Positions 16,773 through 25,600 of a stretch of 50,299 nt of DNA are shown one piece after another. The notes below the pieces were generated by a model. The model had not been told where the DNA came from. It made no database searches and worked only from the letters and a program-made list of their open reading frames with translations. Numbering within the stretch: the stretch's first letter is position 1; each line of letters opens with the position of its first letter. The translations under genes were made by a program, and so were the position numbers. This DNA comes from a virus. Location: the IMG/VR virus record IMGVR_UViG_3300031669_008154, positions 1 through 50,299 of that record. The stretch is one strand, 5' to 3'.

Positions 16773-16940
16773 TCATCTCTTCCTCGGCTTCACGGGCTTG
16801 GCGCCGGGCAGGTAGAACGTTCTACCGCACTTGAAGCATACATAGCGCTGCTTTTCACCCTGACGAGTGGGAGTCATGCCTTTTCGCCAAATTCGCGTTG
16901 AGCCACACTTTCTGTTGGGACATTTTATTCCTGTTGCCAT
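16773..16940 (-). CDS. Zinc-ribbon microprotein, 55 aa
   Basis: ATG at 16940 after AAGGAGGA. CPNRKCGS and CFKCGRTF form a four-Cys ribbon, with EKQRYVCFKC matching the family at 15611, 19483 and 44720. The C terminus is basic (KPVKPRKR). This resembles the detached zinc ribbons of transposase or transcription-factor type, but no transposase is present. Confidence 0.7.
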   Translation of the reverse strand: MATGIKCPNRKCGSTRIWRKGMTPTRQGEKQRYVCFKCGRTFYLPGAKPVKPRKR

Positions 16941-16953
16941 ATCTCTATCCTCC

Positions 16954-17382
16954 TTATCTCAATCCCCTGACACTCAGTCGGGGGGACGATTTCTTTCTCG
17001 CTGTTTTCTTCTTAGCCGCCTTCTTCTGATACTTCTTCGGAGTGTAATGGTCATAGTTGCCAAGTTCATACTCATCCTCAAACCTATCCCGCAATTCCTC
17101 TGCCACAGCATCTCGCACCTTCTTGGGGAAGTATGAAGGTATTCTCTCCACACCATCACCTACCTGTTTGTTGTAGGACTTAGCACCCGACTCAGCCAGA
17201 TAACCGAACAACTTTGCCGCCTTCGTGGAGTCGTAAACACCCCTTGCTTTCTTGGCAACGAGGTTCTTGATTATCGGTGTATACTGCCGTCTGTAGAGGT
17301 CTCCATCATTTTCTATCCAGAGGAACAGCTCTTTGGCAGAGTGCTCGTCCAGCCCTTTGTTTTCCCATGCGTAATTAGCCAT
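16954..17382 (-). CDS. Conserved phage-type hypothetical protein, 142 aa
   Basis: Start chosen at 17382, where GGAGGT lies 7 nt upstream. The first 80 residues (DEHSAKELFLWIENDGDLYR, then IIKNLVAKKARGVYD and KLFGYL) follow a pattern I know from many phage and plasmid hypothetical proteins of unknown function. The C-terminal tail is strongly Lys-rich and probably binds nucleic acid. It lies 1 nt after the 57-aa gene. Confidence 0.65.
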   Translation of the reverse strand: MANYAWENKGLDEHSAKELFLWIENDGDLYRRQYTPIIKNLVAKKARGVYDSTKAAKLFGYLAESGAKSYNKQVGDGVERIPSYFPKKVRDAVAEELRDRFEDEYELGNYDHYTPKKYQKKAAKKKTARKKSSPRLSVRGLR

Positions 17383-17383
17383 T

Positions 17384-17557
17384 CTATTTACCTCCCACCC
17401 AAACACGGTAGTTGCCCCGTGCGACCTTCTCGATACGAGCAGAATCTCCGCCACGCCGTTGCCAGTTAGCCGATCTAATGGCTTCGGCTTTGGTGATGCC
17501 TTGCTTAAGCAGGTGGTATCTCTTGCCGTCTATAAGTTTCGTGTCTCCGATTTCCAT
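17384..17557 (-). CDS. Small hypothetical protein, 57 aa
   Basis: Start chosen at 17557 (GGAGGT 7 nt upstream); longer frames lack a site. Compact alpha/beta with RYHLLKQGITKAEAIRSA and YRVWVGGK, like small phage proteins that carry one short repeat domain. First gene of the operon driven by the promoter at 17777. Confidence 0.6.
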   Translation of the reverse strand: MEIGDTKLIDGKRYHLLKQGITKAEAIRSANWQRRGGDSARIEKVARGNYRVWVGGK

Positions 17558-17748
17558 TTCCTTACCTCCTTCACAAAAATGAAAAGCTAGACCCGGTACC
17601 TGCGTTAGCCCCAACCCGAGCTTGTCAGCCCCATAACTTTTATTATTGAGAACTCAAGTCTGCAGCTGAAGCGTTGATCGAAAGCACCAGCATCTAGCTC
17701 GTATGAAAACCTTGTTGGTCGTGCTGTACGTCCACCCATACAAGAGGT
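17558..17748 (-). promoter_or_regulatory. Untranslated leader of about 185 nt
   Basis: No ORF on either strand that I can support. Weak self-complementary segments are present (AAGCT/AGCTT with CGG/CCG inside, near 17630-17590), followed by a short T-rich stretch, so an attenuator is possible. No known riboswitch or tRNA could be recognised. Confidence 0.25.
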
Positions 17749-17777
17749 ATTATACATTAGTAGGAAAAATTTGTCAA
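17749..17777 (-). promoter_or_regulatory. Perfect sigma-70 consensus promoter
   Basis: TTGACA (17777-17772), exactly 17 bp, TATAAT (17754-17749) on the minus strand, with GGGGGGC directly upstream. It drives the operon of small basic proteins from 17557 downward. Confidence 0.9.
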
Positions 17778-17793
17778 GCCCCCCTTGGATAAT

Positions 17794-18081
17794 CTAGACG
17801 GAACAGATTTTCTTGATTTTTCGGAACCTTCTTAAGGCTTCCAGAGCTATGTCTAGGTTGGTAAGCAGTTCATCTTCGTACTCTGCTTCGCCTTGTTCCC
17901 TGTATGGCACAGGGAAATAGTGCATGGGTTCGTACTTGCGACGGTCAATCATGATTATCTCAATTACTGGGTCACCGTCGCAGTCAACGGGAGTTATCTC
18001 AGCTTTCAGTTGGGAGATCCTTCCCCAGATGACCTCAATCTCCTTATCTGTAACCTCTGACCAACTATTAACCTGTTTCAT
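17794..18081 (-). CDS. Hypothetical protein, 95 aa
   Basis: Acidic, mixed alpha/beta, no TM. GAAGGAG before the ATG. It follows the LuxR-type HTH gene and ends just upstream of the consensus promoter at 17777. No family recognised. Confidence 0.6.
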   Translation of the reverse strand: MKQVNSWSEVTDKEIEVIWGRISQLKAEITPVDCDGDPVIEIIMIDRRKYEPMHYFPVPYREQGEAEYEDELLTNLDIALEALRRFRKIKKICSV

Positions 18082-18131
18082 TATCAGCTCCTTCTATGCA
18101 AAGTATCAGCTCTTTAAGGTACATTCTCTTT

Positions 18132-18362
18132 TCAGATTAGACCACGATCCTTGGCGATTGCGACCGCATGAGCAGTGGTACGCGCGTTAAGCTTTCCCCT
18201 AACTACGGCTAGGCAGTTCTTCACCGTCTGTGGGCTTATGCCCATAACCTCCGCGACCTCGCGATACACGTACCCTGAGGACATCAGTCGGAGAGTCTCA
18301 AGTTCTCTAGAACCTAGTGTATCCACAAGTTCGCCTCTCTTTCTGTCTTCTCTAACTTCCAT
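18132..18362 (-). CDS. LuxR/GerE-type HTH transcriptional regulator, 76 aa
   Basis: Residues about 15-70 are a complete GerE domain: LGSRELETLRLMSSGYVYRE, then VAEVMGISPQTVKNCLAVV and ARTTAHAVAIA. There is no receiver or ligand domain, so it is a free-standing DNA-binding protein like many phage and plasmid regulators. GerE domains are mainly bacterial, which supports a bacterial host. It lies 350 bp upstream of a consensus promoter it might control (inference). Confidence 0.88.
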   Translation of the reverse strand: MEVREDRKRGELVDTLGSRELETLRLMSSGYVYREVAEVMGISPQTVKNCLAVVRGKLNARTTAHAVAIAKDRGLI

Positions 18363-18389
18363 CGCAAGAATCCTATTCAGGTCGCTTGA

Positions 18390-18710
18390 TCATGACGCTT
18401 TATTTGCCTTTGGTTTACCGGTCAAGTAGCGAAAGTACTTGGTGGTCTTCGTGGCATAAGCAATCACATCGGGCGCTACACCACGCTCCAGTAGCAGGTC
18501 GCCCTTGATGGTTCTGCTCACCCCAGAACTTCGGCTGAACTGGATATCGCCTACCACGATAGGTGCGTCGGGAAGCTTGTCAAATTTCGGGTCCACCAAG
18601 GGCTTTAACGCCTCCAGTATCGCCTTCTCCAGCTCGCCCAGTTCCGCTTTCTTCTGCCGGGTCTCGTATAACTCGGCAATCATGTTATTGATTCTATTGT
18701 CTATTGGCAT
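18390..18710 (-). CDS. Hypothetical protein with N-terminal coiled coil, 106 aa
   Basis: Start chosen at 18710 (GAGGAGG, about 7 nt upstream). Helical first 45 residues, then a beta-rich part with QFSRSSGVSRTIKGDLL. Such small coiled-coil plus beta proteins occur next to phage replication genes. It overlaps the preceding 47-aa gene by 17 nt. Confidence 0.6.
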   Translation of the reverse strand: MPIDNRINNMIAELYETRQKKAELGELEKAILEALKPLVDPKFDKLPDAPIVVGDIQFSRSSGVSRTIKGDLLLERGVAPDVIAYATKTTKYFRYLTGKPKANKAS

Positions 18711-18837
18711 TTTGTTCCTCCTCGCCTGCATCCAGCAAGCATTTCAGCATTAGCTTTTTGAGTTCTTCTTTACCCCAACCTGTTTTTTGTTCTAATCGCT
18801 CCAATAATAACTTCCATGCTTTTAAGTAAATATTCAT
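18694..18837 (-). CDS. Duplicated 47-aa helical microprotein, copy A
   Basis: ATG at 18837 directly after a TAA (TAAATG). The product contains NIYLKAWKLLLERLEQKTGW and KKLMLKCLLDAGEE. It is nearly identical in protein to the 44-aa gene at 38069-38203, although the DNA differs at most third positions. This copy is AT-rich (TTA, AAA codons), the other is not. Function unknown; amphipathic helices suggest a small protein-binding factor. Confidence 0.7.
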   Translation of the reverse strand: MNIYLKAWKLLLERLEQKTGWGKEELKKLMLKCLLDAGEEEQNANRQ

Positions 18838-19047
18838 TTATTCCTCCGTTTCGCTGGGTAATCTGCCCAACAAACCCTTTTCTATCGCTTTATCTATTTT
18901 CATTTTCCTACCATATTCAAAATCATCATTTAGGGCATAACCACACGCACAAACATAATCCCAATACTCATCTTTTGGAATAGAATCAACTCCTCCGCAA
19001 GCTCTATCTTCCATTTCGGCTCGTTGCCATTCTTCTACAAATCCCAA
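18838..19047 (-). CDS. Hypothetical protein, 69 aa, AT-rich
   Basis: Probable TTG start with AGGAG a few nt upstream; an ATG at codon 12 is the alternative. Acidic, with one CxC (VCACGY). Ends in LPSETEE, like the next gene upstream, which contains LPSETIEQE: the two C termini share a motif and may derive from duplication. AT-rich codons unlike the flanking genes. Confidence 0.5.
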   Translation of the reverse strand: MGFVEEWQRAEMEDRACGGVDSIPKDEYWDYVCACGYALNDDFEYGRKMKIDKAIEKGLLGRLPSETEE

Positions 19048-19048
19048 T

Positions 19049-19249
19049 TTACTCCTGTTCTATCGTTTCGCTGGGTAATTTATTCATACAGGTTTGCAGG
19101 AAAGGCACTTTACGACATTGAATTATCTGTTCCAATGCCTCAATGCCTAATTGCTCAGCCCTCAGCAATTCAGGCATATATTGTGATGTTGGATGCTGCG
19201 TATCTTCTTTCAATTTTTCAATCGCTTCTTCTATTTCTTTTTTGCTCAT
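19049..19249 (-). CDS. Hypothetical helical protein, 66 aa, AT-rich
   Basis: Two amphipathic helices (KKEIEEAIEKLKED, MPELLRAEQLGIEALEQIIQ) and the C-terminal motif NKLPSETIEQE shared with the next gene. This pattern is seen in small phage proteins of unknown role. AAGGGGGA precedes the start. Confidence 0.55.
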   Translation of the reverse strand: MSKKEIEEAIEKLKEDTQHPTSQYMPELLRAEQLGIEALEQIIQCRKVPFLQTCMNKLPSETIEQE

Positions 19250-19261
19250 TGATTCCCCCTT

Positions 19262-19483
19262 CTAGCATTTCGTGTACCCGCAGAGACACTTGACGCATCC
19301 TTCCTCATGGAAGAGCGTCCCCCCACATTCCGGACAGGACCCGTTAGCCTGTCCTCGCCTACTAGGCATATTCTGTCCGTCATGCGATATCCCATGAAAA
19401 TACTTCTTGTGAACCTCCAGCTCCCTTTGAGTGGATAGGTCCCTCGTTATCCCTTTAGATTTACATATATCACAAACAAACAT
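19262..19483 (-). CDS. Zinc-finger protein, 73 aa
   Basis: Two possible metal sites: CDICKSKG with a later HKKYFHG (C2H2-like), and CPECGG...CVKCLCGY at the C terminus. A small nucleic-acid-binding protein is likely. It overlaps the next zinc-ribbon gene by 1 nt and uses AAGGAAGG. Confidence 0.65.
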   Translation of the reverse strand: MFVCDICKSKGITRDLSTQRELEVHKKYFHGISHDGQNMPSRRGQANGSCPECGGTLFHEEGCVKCLCGYTKC

Positions 19484-19650
19484 CAGCCTTCCTTTTGCCT
19501 GTCAACAGGAGCGTAAGTCCTACCGCACTTCGGGCATCGGTAGCGCTGAACCTGCTTCCTGCCCGACCAGGTCTTGCCCATCCTGTGCATTTTAGAGCCA
19601 CATTCGGGGCAGAGGACGATAGTAATACCCTCGCTACCCATGCTAGACAT
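19483..19650 (-). CDS. Zinc-ribbon microprotein, 55 aa
   Basis: Start chosen at 19650, with GGAGGC upstream and an 8-nt overlap with the restriction gene. CPECGSKMHRMG and QVQRYRCPKCGRTYAP give a Cys4 ribbon of the family seen at 15611, 16773 and 44720. A longer frame upstream of this ATG only shadows the restriction gene. Confidence 0.7.
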   Translation of the reverse strand: MSSMGSEGITIVLCPECGSKMHRMGKTWSGRKQVQRYRCPKCGRTYAPVDRQKEG

Positions 19651-20362
19651 CGCTGCTGCCTCCAACAATATCGACACGCCATCTTCGCAAGTCCGCAGGT
19701 AAGTCATCAATGGGACGAACACTGCGACAATACTGCGTATGGTTCGGTATCTTAGGATTATCGAATACAGGATAAACAGAAGCACCACGCTTAGCTGTGA
19801 CAATACAAGCTGACAACGCTGGGTCATCCTCACCCCTGAACTTGCTAACAAGATACACTCTATCCGAAAAGCTTTCCAATATGCGTCTAGTTGCTGTAGA
19901 TTCACTACACGACCGACCTAGTTCGCTGGACTTGGGCTTGTATATGTCCCGATCCTCTGTGACTACCACAAAGGGTATATTAGATGTGAGTCGCGTGAGA
20001 AGCCCCCAGAAGGCCGTCTCAGTATGTCTAGCGTGGAAGGAAACTTTGCAGTTGATAATTGCCAATAGTCGGTAGGAGAAACCAGCACGTCCGTAGCTCC
20101 GGCAAAGAGCAAACAAGTCTAGGTCTGGATAATCAGGCAGTTGGGACTGGTCGCATATCCTCTTCATCGGGATACGGGTAAAGTCCATTATGCTATATAG
20201 GTCAGCATCGCTGACCGATAACTCCTTTAGGGATGAGCCTTTTGCTCGAACCACACAGATGTCATCGTCCGCAAGTAGCTCGTTCAGTACCCTAGCAACT
20301 ATCACCTCAAAGGTGCGGCCTTCCGTGGTTCTCAGCGCCTGTGCATCCCTATCTGACGGCAT
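19643..20362 (-). CDS. Probable type II restriction endonuclease, 239 aa
   Basis: Directly downstream of the methyltransferase, overlapping it by 14 nt. It has a PD-(D/E)xK-like core: YPDLDLFAL (residues 78-86), then a strand ending INCK with SFHARHTETAFW (103-119). The spacing and the CKxS..R...AFW run resemble type II enzymes in which the usual Glu is replaced. It should cleave the sequence that the methylase protects. The recognition site cannot be read from sequence. Confidence 0.7.
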   Translation of the reverse strand: MPSDRDAQALRTTEGRTFEVIVARVLNELLADDDICVVRAKGSSLKELSVSDADLYSIMDFTRIPMKRICDQSQLPDYPDLDLFALCRSYGRAGFSYRLLAIINCKVSFHARHTETAFWGLLTRLTSNIPFVVVTEDRDIYKPKSSELGRSCSESTATRRILESFSDRVYLVSKFRGEDDPALSACIVTAKRGASVYPVFDNPKIPNHTQYCRSVRPIDDLPADLRRWRVDIVGGSSDV

Positions 20363-21116
20363 TGGCTACCTCCTTGACCAATCGGTCTTTTGCCAATTCA
20401 CAATATGTGGTGTCTATGTCGACTCCGATGCCATTGCGATTAGTGCGATGGCAAGCCACTAAGGTGGAGCCACTACCTACGAAAGGGTCAACGACAAGGT
20501 CGTCCACATAGCTGAACAACTTTATACAGCGCAGGGGGAGTTCAACGGGGAAGGGAGCAGGGTGACCAATCCTTTTCTTTGACTCGCCGCCAAAGCTCCA
20601 CACCCCATTCGTCCAAGATATAAACTCATCTCTAGCAATGTCAGACACCCCGCGATGTAGCCGTTTCCATTGTCTTTTGTATAGAACGGCAACCATTTCC
20701 ACGGGCGCTATCACGCAAGGGGCAGAGGCACTAAGCCAAGACCCCCAAGCCGTCCTCCGCGATATGTTCTGCTCGTTCCACACAATGGACGAATAGTAGC
20801 CAAAGCCCACAGATTTAGCAATAGTAATAATGTCGGCAAAGACGCTCTGCTGCCCCCCACGGTTCTTGTCCAGCGGGATATTCAGGCATAACCTTCCATC
20901 ATCCCGCAGAATTGTGTAAACCCTCTCCAACCAATTCCTCGTGAACCGCAGATACTGGTCATATCCAGTGGCATCGTTATGTGAGTTGTATTGAATGTCA
21001 ACATTATAGGGTGGCGATGTCACGACCAAGTTGACAGAATCACTTGGCAGGATATTGTCTTTCACGAAGTCGGCAAGGTAGATCGCCTGTTTTCCAAGTT
21101 GCACAAATACGCTCAT
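20349..21116 (-). CDS. DNA methyltransferase of a type II RM system, beta-class N4-C/N6-A
   Basis: 255 aa from the ATG at 21116, chosen because the -10 box of its promoter (21150-21155) overlaps the longer frame and AAGGGGAG precedes this ATG. Catalytic motif IV TSPPYN is at residues 33-38 and the SAM-binding motif DPFVGSGST comes near 205, so the order is that of beta-class amino-methyltransferases. The last 30 residues (GIGVDIDTTYCELAKDRL) complete the SAM site. It protects element DNA from the paired nuclease; it could also help evade host restriction. Confidence 0.9.
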   Translation of the reverse strand: MSVFVQLGKQAIYLADFVKDNILPSDSVNLVVTSPPYNVDIQYNSHNDATGYDQYLRFTRNWLERVYTILRDDGRLCLNIPLDKNRGGQQSVFADIITIAKSVGFGYYSSIVWNEQNISRRTAWGSWLSASAPCVIAPVEMVAVLYKRQWKRLHRGVSDIARDEFISWTNGVWSFGGESKKRIGHPAPFPVELPLRCIKLFSYVDDLVVDPFVGSGSTLVACHRTNRNGIGVDIDTTYCELAKDRLVKEVANAVR

Positions 21117-21149
21117 TGCTTTACACTCCCCTTCTTTCATCTTTCTCCC

Positions 21150-21178
21150 ATTATACAGCACAGCACATTATTTGTCAA
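21150..21178 (-). promoter_or_regulatory. Perfect sigma-70 consensus promoter for RM genes
   Basis: TTGACA (21178-21173), 17 bp, TATAAT (21155-21150). The -35 box sits on the stop codon of a polA 3'-end remnant, just as the promoter at 22637 sits at the 3' end of intact polA. Confidence 0.9.
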
Positions 21179-21294
21179 GCCCCCACAGGAAATTTCTCCA
21201 TCTCGCCCCACGCTTTCCCTATCTTAAAATCTACCTCAATCGGCACTGCAAGTTTAGCCACGCCAGTCATAACCTTTTTCACAGACACCCATCA
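21175..21294 (-). pseudogene. Remnant of a second polA 3' end
   Basis: Read in the right frame it gives VMTGVAKLAVPIEVDFKIGK and then AWGEMEK, closely matching the end of the intact polymerase (IMTGVAHLSVPIEVDFKVGR, then RWGEM): 21 of 28 residues agree. It has no start, an in-frame stop before it, and ends at the promoter. It is best read as the original 3' end of polA, displaced when the RHH/HNH cassette arrived with its own 3' end. Confidence 0.8.
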
Positions 21295-21644
21295 AAGCCT
21301 ACTGAGAGAGCGGTAGTGAAGTCGCTTTTACCTTCGTCAAAAACTAACATGGTGGTCATGCCACCGTAGAGGAGGCACTGTGTCTCAAAGAATCCACGAG
21401 ATCTCCGCGTGGGGATAACAACTGGTATGAAGCTGAGGTGTCCTCCCGCCCCACGTAGGGACAGCAATAGATCCTCCTCAGGCAACCAGAAGTAACCACC
21501 TTCAAATTTTCCCTCTTGGATCCTGATGATAAAGCCGTCCCTCCCACTTAGAATCGCAGACTGATACACAACGCACTTCACGTATCCGGGTATCCCGACT
21601 CTCGACAGGTTCATTGACAACTTGTCTCCAACACCAACGTGCAT
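21279..21644 (-). CDS. Hypothetical protein, 121 aa
   Basis: Start chosen at 21644, where TGATG couples it to the gene upstream and GGAGGGAG precedes. Beta-rich, no TM, no motif recognised. It is the last gene of the cassette inserted at the polA 3' end and ends just inside the polA remnant. Confidence 0.6.
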   Translation of the reverse strand: MHVGVGDKLSMNLSRVGIPGYVKCVVYQSAILSGRDGFIIRIQEGKFEGGYFWLPEEDLLLSLRGAGGHLSFIPVVIPTRRSRGFFETQCLLYGGMTTMLVFDEGKSDFTTALSVGFDGCL

Positions 21645-21892
21645 CACGGCTCCCTCCACCCCATAAGGTTCCCCCAACGGGATTGCAGTTCCCGCCTCAC
21701 CTTCAGGAACCAAGCGGCATCCTTGACCTGACGTGGCTCGTCGCCTCCTTCAATGAACTCCAGTTGTGCGTCGCTATCTCCTCTCGTGTAACTGACTACA
21801 GCGACCGTGTTACCGCTCTCGCTGCCCAGTATCCTCACCTGTGCACTAATCTTCTCAAATGCTAGGCCACTGACCCTCTCTGCACTACCCAC
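21644..21892 (-). CDS. Hypothetical protein, 82 aa
   Basis: Probable GTG start with GAGG upstream, overlapping the HNH gene by 8 nt. Small alpha/beta protein with a strand-rich N-terminal half and a basic helix near the end. It belongs to the polA-associated cassette. No family recognised. Confidence 0.55.
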   Translation of the reverse strand: MGSAERVSGLAFEKISAQVRILGSESGNTVAVVSYTRGDSDAQLEFIEGGDEPRQVKDAAWFLKVRRELQSRWGNLMGWREP

Positions 21893-22466
21893 TTTCCGCC
21901 TCGCTATTCAGCATCCCTGTCGGCAATGACCAAGCTCTACCACGCTTGTGCAACCCAAGCTCCTCCAGTTGCCTCTTCCAATCAAACCGACTCCGCCAGT
22001 CATCGCCAATAAAGCTATTGCTACCGTACTCGTTCTCCTCCCGTGCTTTGATGGCATTGCAGTTGGCACAAAGAATCTGGTATCCGGGAGGGAACCCGTG
22101 CCTAGCCAGCCAAAGCCAGACATTGGTCCCTGCTTTCATAGTCCTCCTGTGCTCGGTACCCCCGCCGTTAATGTGGTCAAGAACCAGTGCCCGTATATCG
22201 GGGAAGCCACACCGAACACATGTCATAGCCCCACCGCTATAGTACCACAGTACAGCCATTCTCTGCTTCCGCCTAAGCACTTTGCCTGTACGGACTGCAT
22301 CAGCCTTAATCTTATCTTTGTGACGCTGATAATACTCCCTAGCACGCCTGCGGAATTGCTCCTTATTGTCCAAGTAATAGGTGTGCTGCTTCTCTTTCAG
22401 TCTCTCTCTATCTCTAGCTCGATACTCCCTCTGGTACCGTTTCTTCCTCTCTGACATCGGTGACAT
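21885..22466 (-). CDS. HNH endonuclease, 193 aa
   Basis: A long basic N-terminal helix (about 1-70) precedes the nuclease: CVRCGF, then VLDHINGGGTEHRR, and ILCANCNAIK. The HNH type with two CxxC pairs and LDHxNGGG is common in phage homing endonucleases. GAGGAG lies before the ATG. It overlaps the RHH gene by 53 nt. It probably mobilises the cassette between the two polA ends. Confidence 0.88.
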   Translation of the reverse strand: MSPMSERKKRYQREYRARDRERLKEKQHTYYLDNKEQFRRRAREYYQRHKDKIKADAVRTGKVLRRKQRMAVLWYYSGGAMTCVRCGFPDIRALVLDHINGGGTEHRRTMKAGTNVWLWLARHGFPPGYQILCANCNAIKAREENEYGSNSFIGDDWRSRFDWKRQLEELGLHKRGRAWSLPTGMLNSEAESG

Positions 22467-22590
22467 TTAACTTCTCCTCAAGAGCTTGAGTCACCCACTC
22501 GCGTAACTCAATGTCTTGGTCAATAGCAGCCTTCTTCACCAGCTTCCAAAGACCAGCGTCAATGTCCATATTTACTCTCTTAACTGCCAT
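22414..22590 (-). CDS. Small RHH-like DNA-binding protein, 58 aa
   Basis: ATG at 22590 with AAGGAGAG 7 nt upstream, directly after the promoter at the polA 3' end. The pattern is that of a ribbon-helix-helix repressor: a short strand (VKRVNMDID), helix one (LWKLVKKAAIDQ) and helix two (LREWVTQALEEKL). It probably controls its own promoter and the HNH gene behind it (inference). Confidence 0.6.
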   Translation of the reverse strand: MAVKRVNMDIDAGLWKLVKKAAIDQDIELREWVTQALEEKLNVTDVREEETVPEGVSS

Positions 22591-22605
22591 GTCCGTCTCT
22601 CCTTT

Positions 22606-25600
22606 CTATGTTAGCATAGACGACATAGACTTGTCAACGCCTTGCAGGGCAATCTTTCTCATCTCTCCCCACCGTCTACCTACTTTGAAGTCTACCTCAA
22701 TCGGGACAGACAAGTGAGCAACACCTGTCATGATGTGCTTGACCCAGAGCAGGAACCCGCCAAGATACTCCGTGTCATCTGAAACCTCAAACAGGAGACT
22801 GTCGTGTATCTGGAGTAGCGTCTTAACATCTCGCCAGGGGGTGTTCGGCAATCCCTGCCATATCTCGACCATTGCTGCCTTAATTATACCCTGTGCCGAA
22901 TTCTTGGAGATGAGACCCTCGGAAGCAAAGGCGTGGCGATCATCGTCCACAGAAAGCGTGTACATTTCCTCTGGGGACAGCACTTCGCTTCGGAGTATGG
23001 TGAGAGGGCGATGGTTCTTTAGAATGTAACAAGGCCAAAGTGTGGACGGCTTGCCATGCCAGTAGGTTCTCGTCTTTCCCTCACCGATCCAAGCGCAAAG
23101 CCCGAGGCTCTCAGCCAATCTAACTGTATCTTCTAGCAGCTCACGTGAGGCACTCGTTATCTGCCATCTATGATTGTCCGTAACCCCGTCGGCACTAGTG
23201 TAGCCGTCTAGAAAGGCTCGTCGTCGCTCACGATTTAGTGTGAACACAAGGAAGGGAATACGCTTTTCCTTAGCCCGCCTCCGTTCCATGCCCAAAGACA
23301 GCCACAGATCCTGACCAGCCTTGGTGCCACCCCCGATATTGAAATTGCCTTTTTCACCGTAGTAGTACCAGTGATAGCCTTGTGGTCTAGCCCTATTCCG
23401 TCCACCAATCCTTTTAGAATCCAGCCACTCACAGAATCGTAGCCCGTCTTCCGCCTCCTTGTACCCGAATGCAATACTCCAGCAACACTGATAGCGGCTG
23501 CCGTGACCAGACAGCCAGCCGTCGCCTACGAATCTGCCAGCCCAAAACCAGTCCTCTGGATCGCCAATAGCCTGACCCCAGTCCGTGGAGAAGTCCTGCG
23601 ATAGGGGTTCATCATCTCTCATCTCAAGTACGTTCTTCCAGACAGGCCAAGGCCCTGTTTGCACTAGCAACTTGTGATTAGTGTCGCAGTCAAACGCACG
23701 ACCATCGCTCAAGTGCAGCCTAACTCTAGGGTGGACACCCATAGACAGCCTTGTCGCCTTCGCCCACTTCTCACCCGTCCACACCTCTGTACCGCTCTTA
23801 AACTCCCCGATAGGCAACCAACCACCCCTGGTCGTGACCCTAGTATCCGTAGGCAAGCATGCTGTAACCGCAAAATTTGCCGCCATCCTCGCTCCTGCTT
23901 CCTGAACAGACCTTATCGGGCAGCTCACCTCGGGAATGTAGCGTATCCTCCCGAACATGTCCTGCACATACCCATGCCGACGAGCCTGTGCCAGTTGCGT
24001 TCGTTGATACATCCTGATCTCCGGGTACAGCTTATAGTATTCCTCGATGAACTGGCCACATCGCTCCTCGTCCCAAGGCTCAATGTCCACAGGTTCGCCC
24101 TCCATTTTGAGGTCGGCGATATATTCGTTGATTTGGGTAGATAGACCATAAGCACCAATCATGTAGATAATTCCAAAACCAGCTCTTTTACACGGGTAAC
24201 GATATTTGTCCTTACCAGCCTCTTCGTAGGAGACATTGAACAGCCTAGACGCTGTGGTAGTGTGCGGGTCTCTACCAGACAAGAATAGCTCTATCAACCC
24301 CTTGCAGTTAGCCAAATGTGCCTGTGTTCTTAGCTCAATTTGTTTCAGATCTCCCTCAAGCAGCAGCTTGCCACCGGGGGCAATAAACCCGTTCTTAATC
24401 GCTTTAGCTTCCTTGCTCCGGGTAGGTATATTTTGCAAATTAGCACCAGTCCCGTCCTCCGCCTTAGCCGAACTCAATCTCCCGGTCTCTACCCTGGTCG
24501 TCTTCAACACCGTATGGATACGAGGTACGCCATCCTGGTTCGGGCGAGCGGAATAAATCATATTGTCAGCATATGTTGACTTGAGCTTCTGAATTCCACG
24601 ATACCGTATTACACCCTCAGCCACGAGGTGTCCAGTCTTCTTCAATTCGGCATCGTCGGTGGAGATTAGCCCAGTGGTCGTGAACTTGGTAGGCTTGAAA
24701 CCTAACTCTTCATAAACTACCGTCGCCACTTGCTGCGAACTGGCGGGGTTGAACGAATGCCCTACCATTGCGGCCAACTCCGCGGCTCTTAAGCGCATAC
24801 GGTGATCGTAGTCCTCGGACAGTCGGCGGTAGTGGTCGAGGTCTACAGCCATGCCGTTAGCCATCATAGCATTCACCATCGGCAAGATACCGAGGTCGAT
24901 GTACTGGACGAAGTTGATACCAAGCTTGTCAATAATCTTCATGAGTTTGTGGTGGACACGAAGCGTGACATCCGAGTCGCGAATTGAGTATTCTATAGCT
25001 TGGTCTCTAGGAATGTCCGCTAGCGAAGACTCAGGCATGGCTCCCAGCACGGATTCCACCACAGCCCTCTCCTCGGCGGGGATGCTATGCCAGCGAGCCC
25101 ATAGATCAAGGTCGTAGTTGCTCTCCATGTCGTTGAGCATTTTGTTCATCTTCCGTGATATGGGCCATGGTTTCCTCTGCCGAGTGATAATCTCACCTTT
25201 CTTGTTGTCCCATTTAGTTTCCTCTATCAGTGGCGGGTCTGGCCACTCCTGTTTGAGGGCTTTGAATAGATACTCCATTGATAGCTTTTGCTGGCCGGGG
25301 CGGACTATCTCACGATAGGACTGCATCGGGACTCCGCATAGTCGCCGCCCCAGTTCCTTCAAACCCTGTACTTCGCCCACCAGATAAGCTAAAGTCATTG
25401 AGTCTGAAAATCCATCGTCCCGTAGCTTGATAAACTGTATGTCATATAGGTAGTTATGAACGATCGCCGTCGCAGGCCAGTCTGTAAAGTCAATGCGACC
25501 GTTATGGTTTTCAGGTATCGGAACAAACCATCCGGTGCCGGGATAAGTGCTCACCTGATAGCTCCAAGGTTTACCTCGGCACTGCTCGGTGTCCAGTCCG

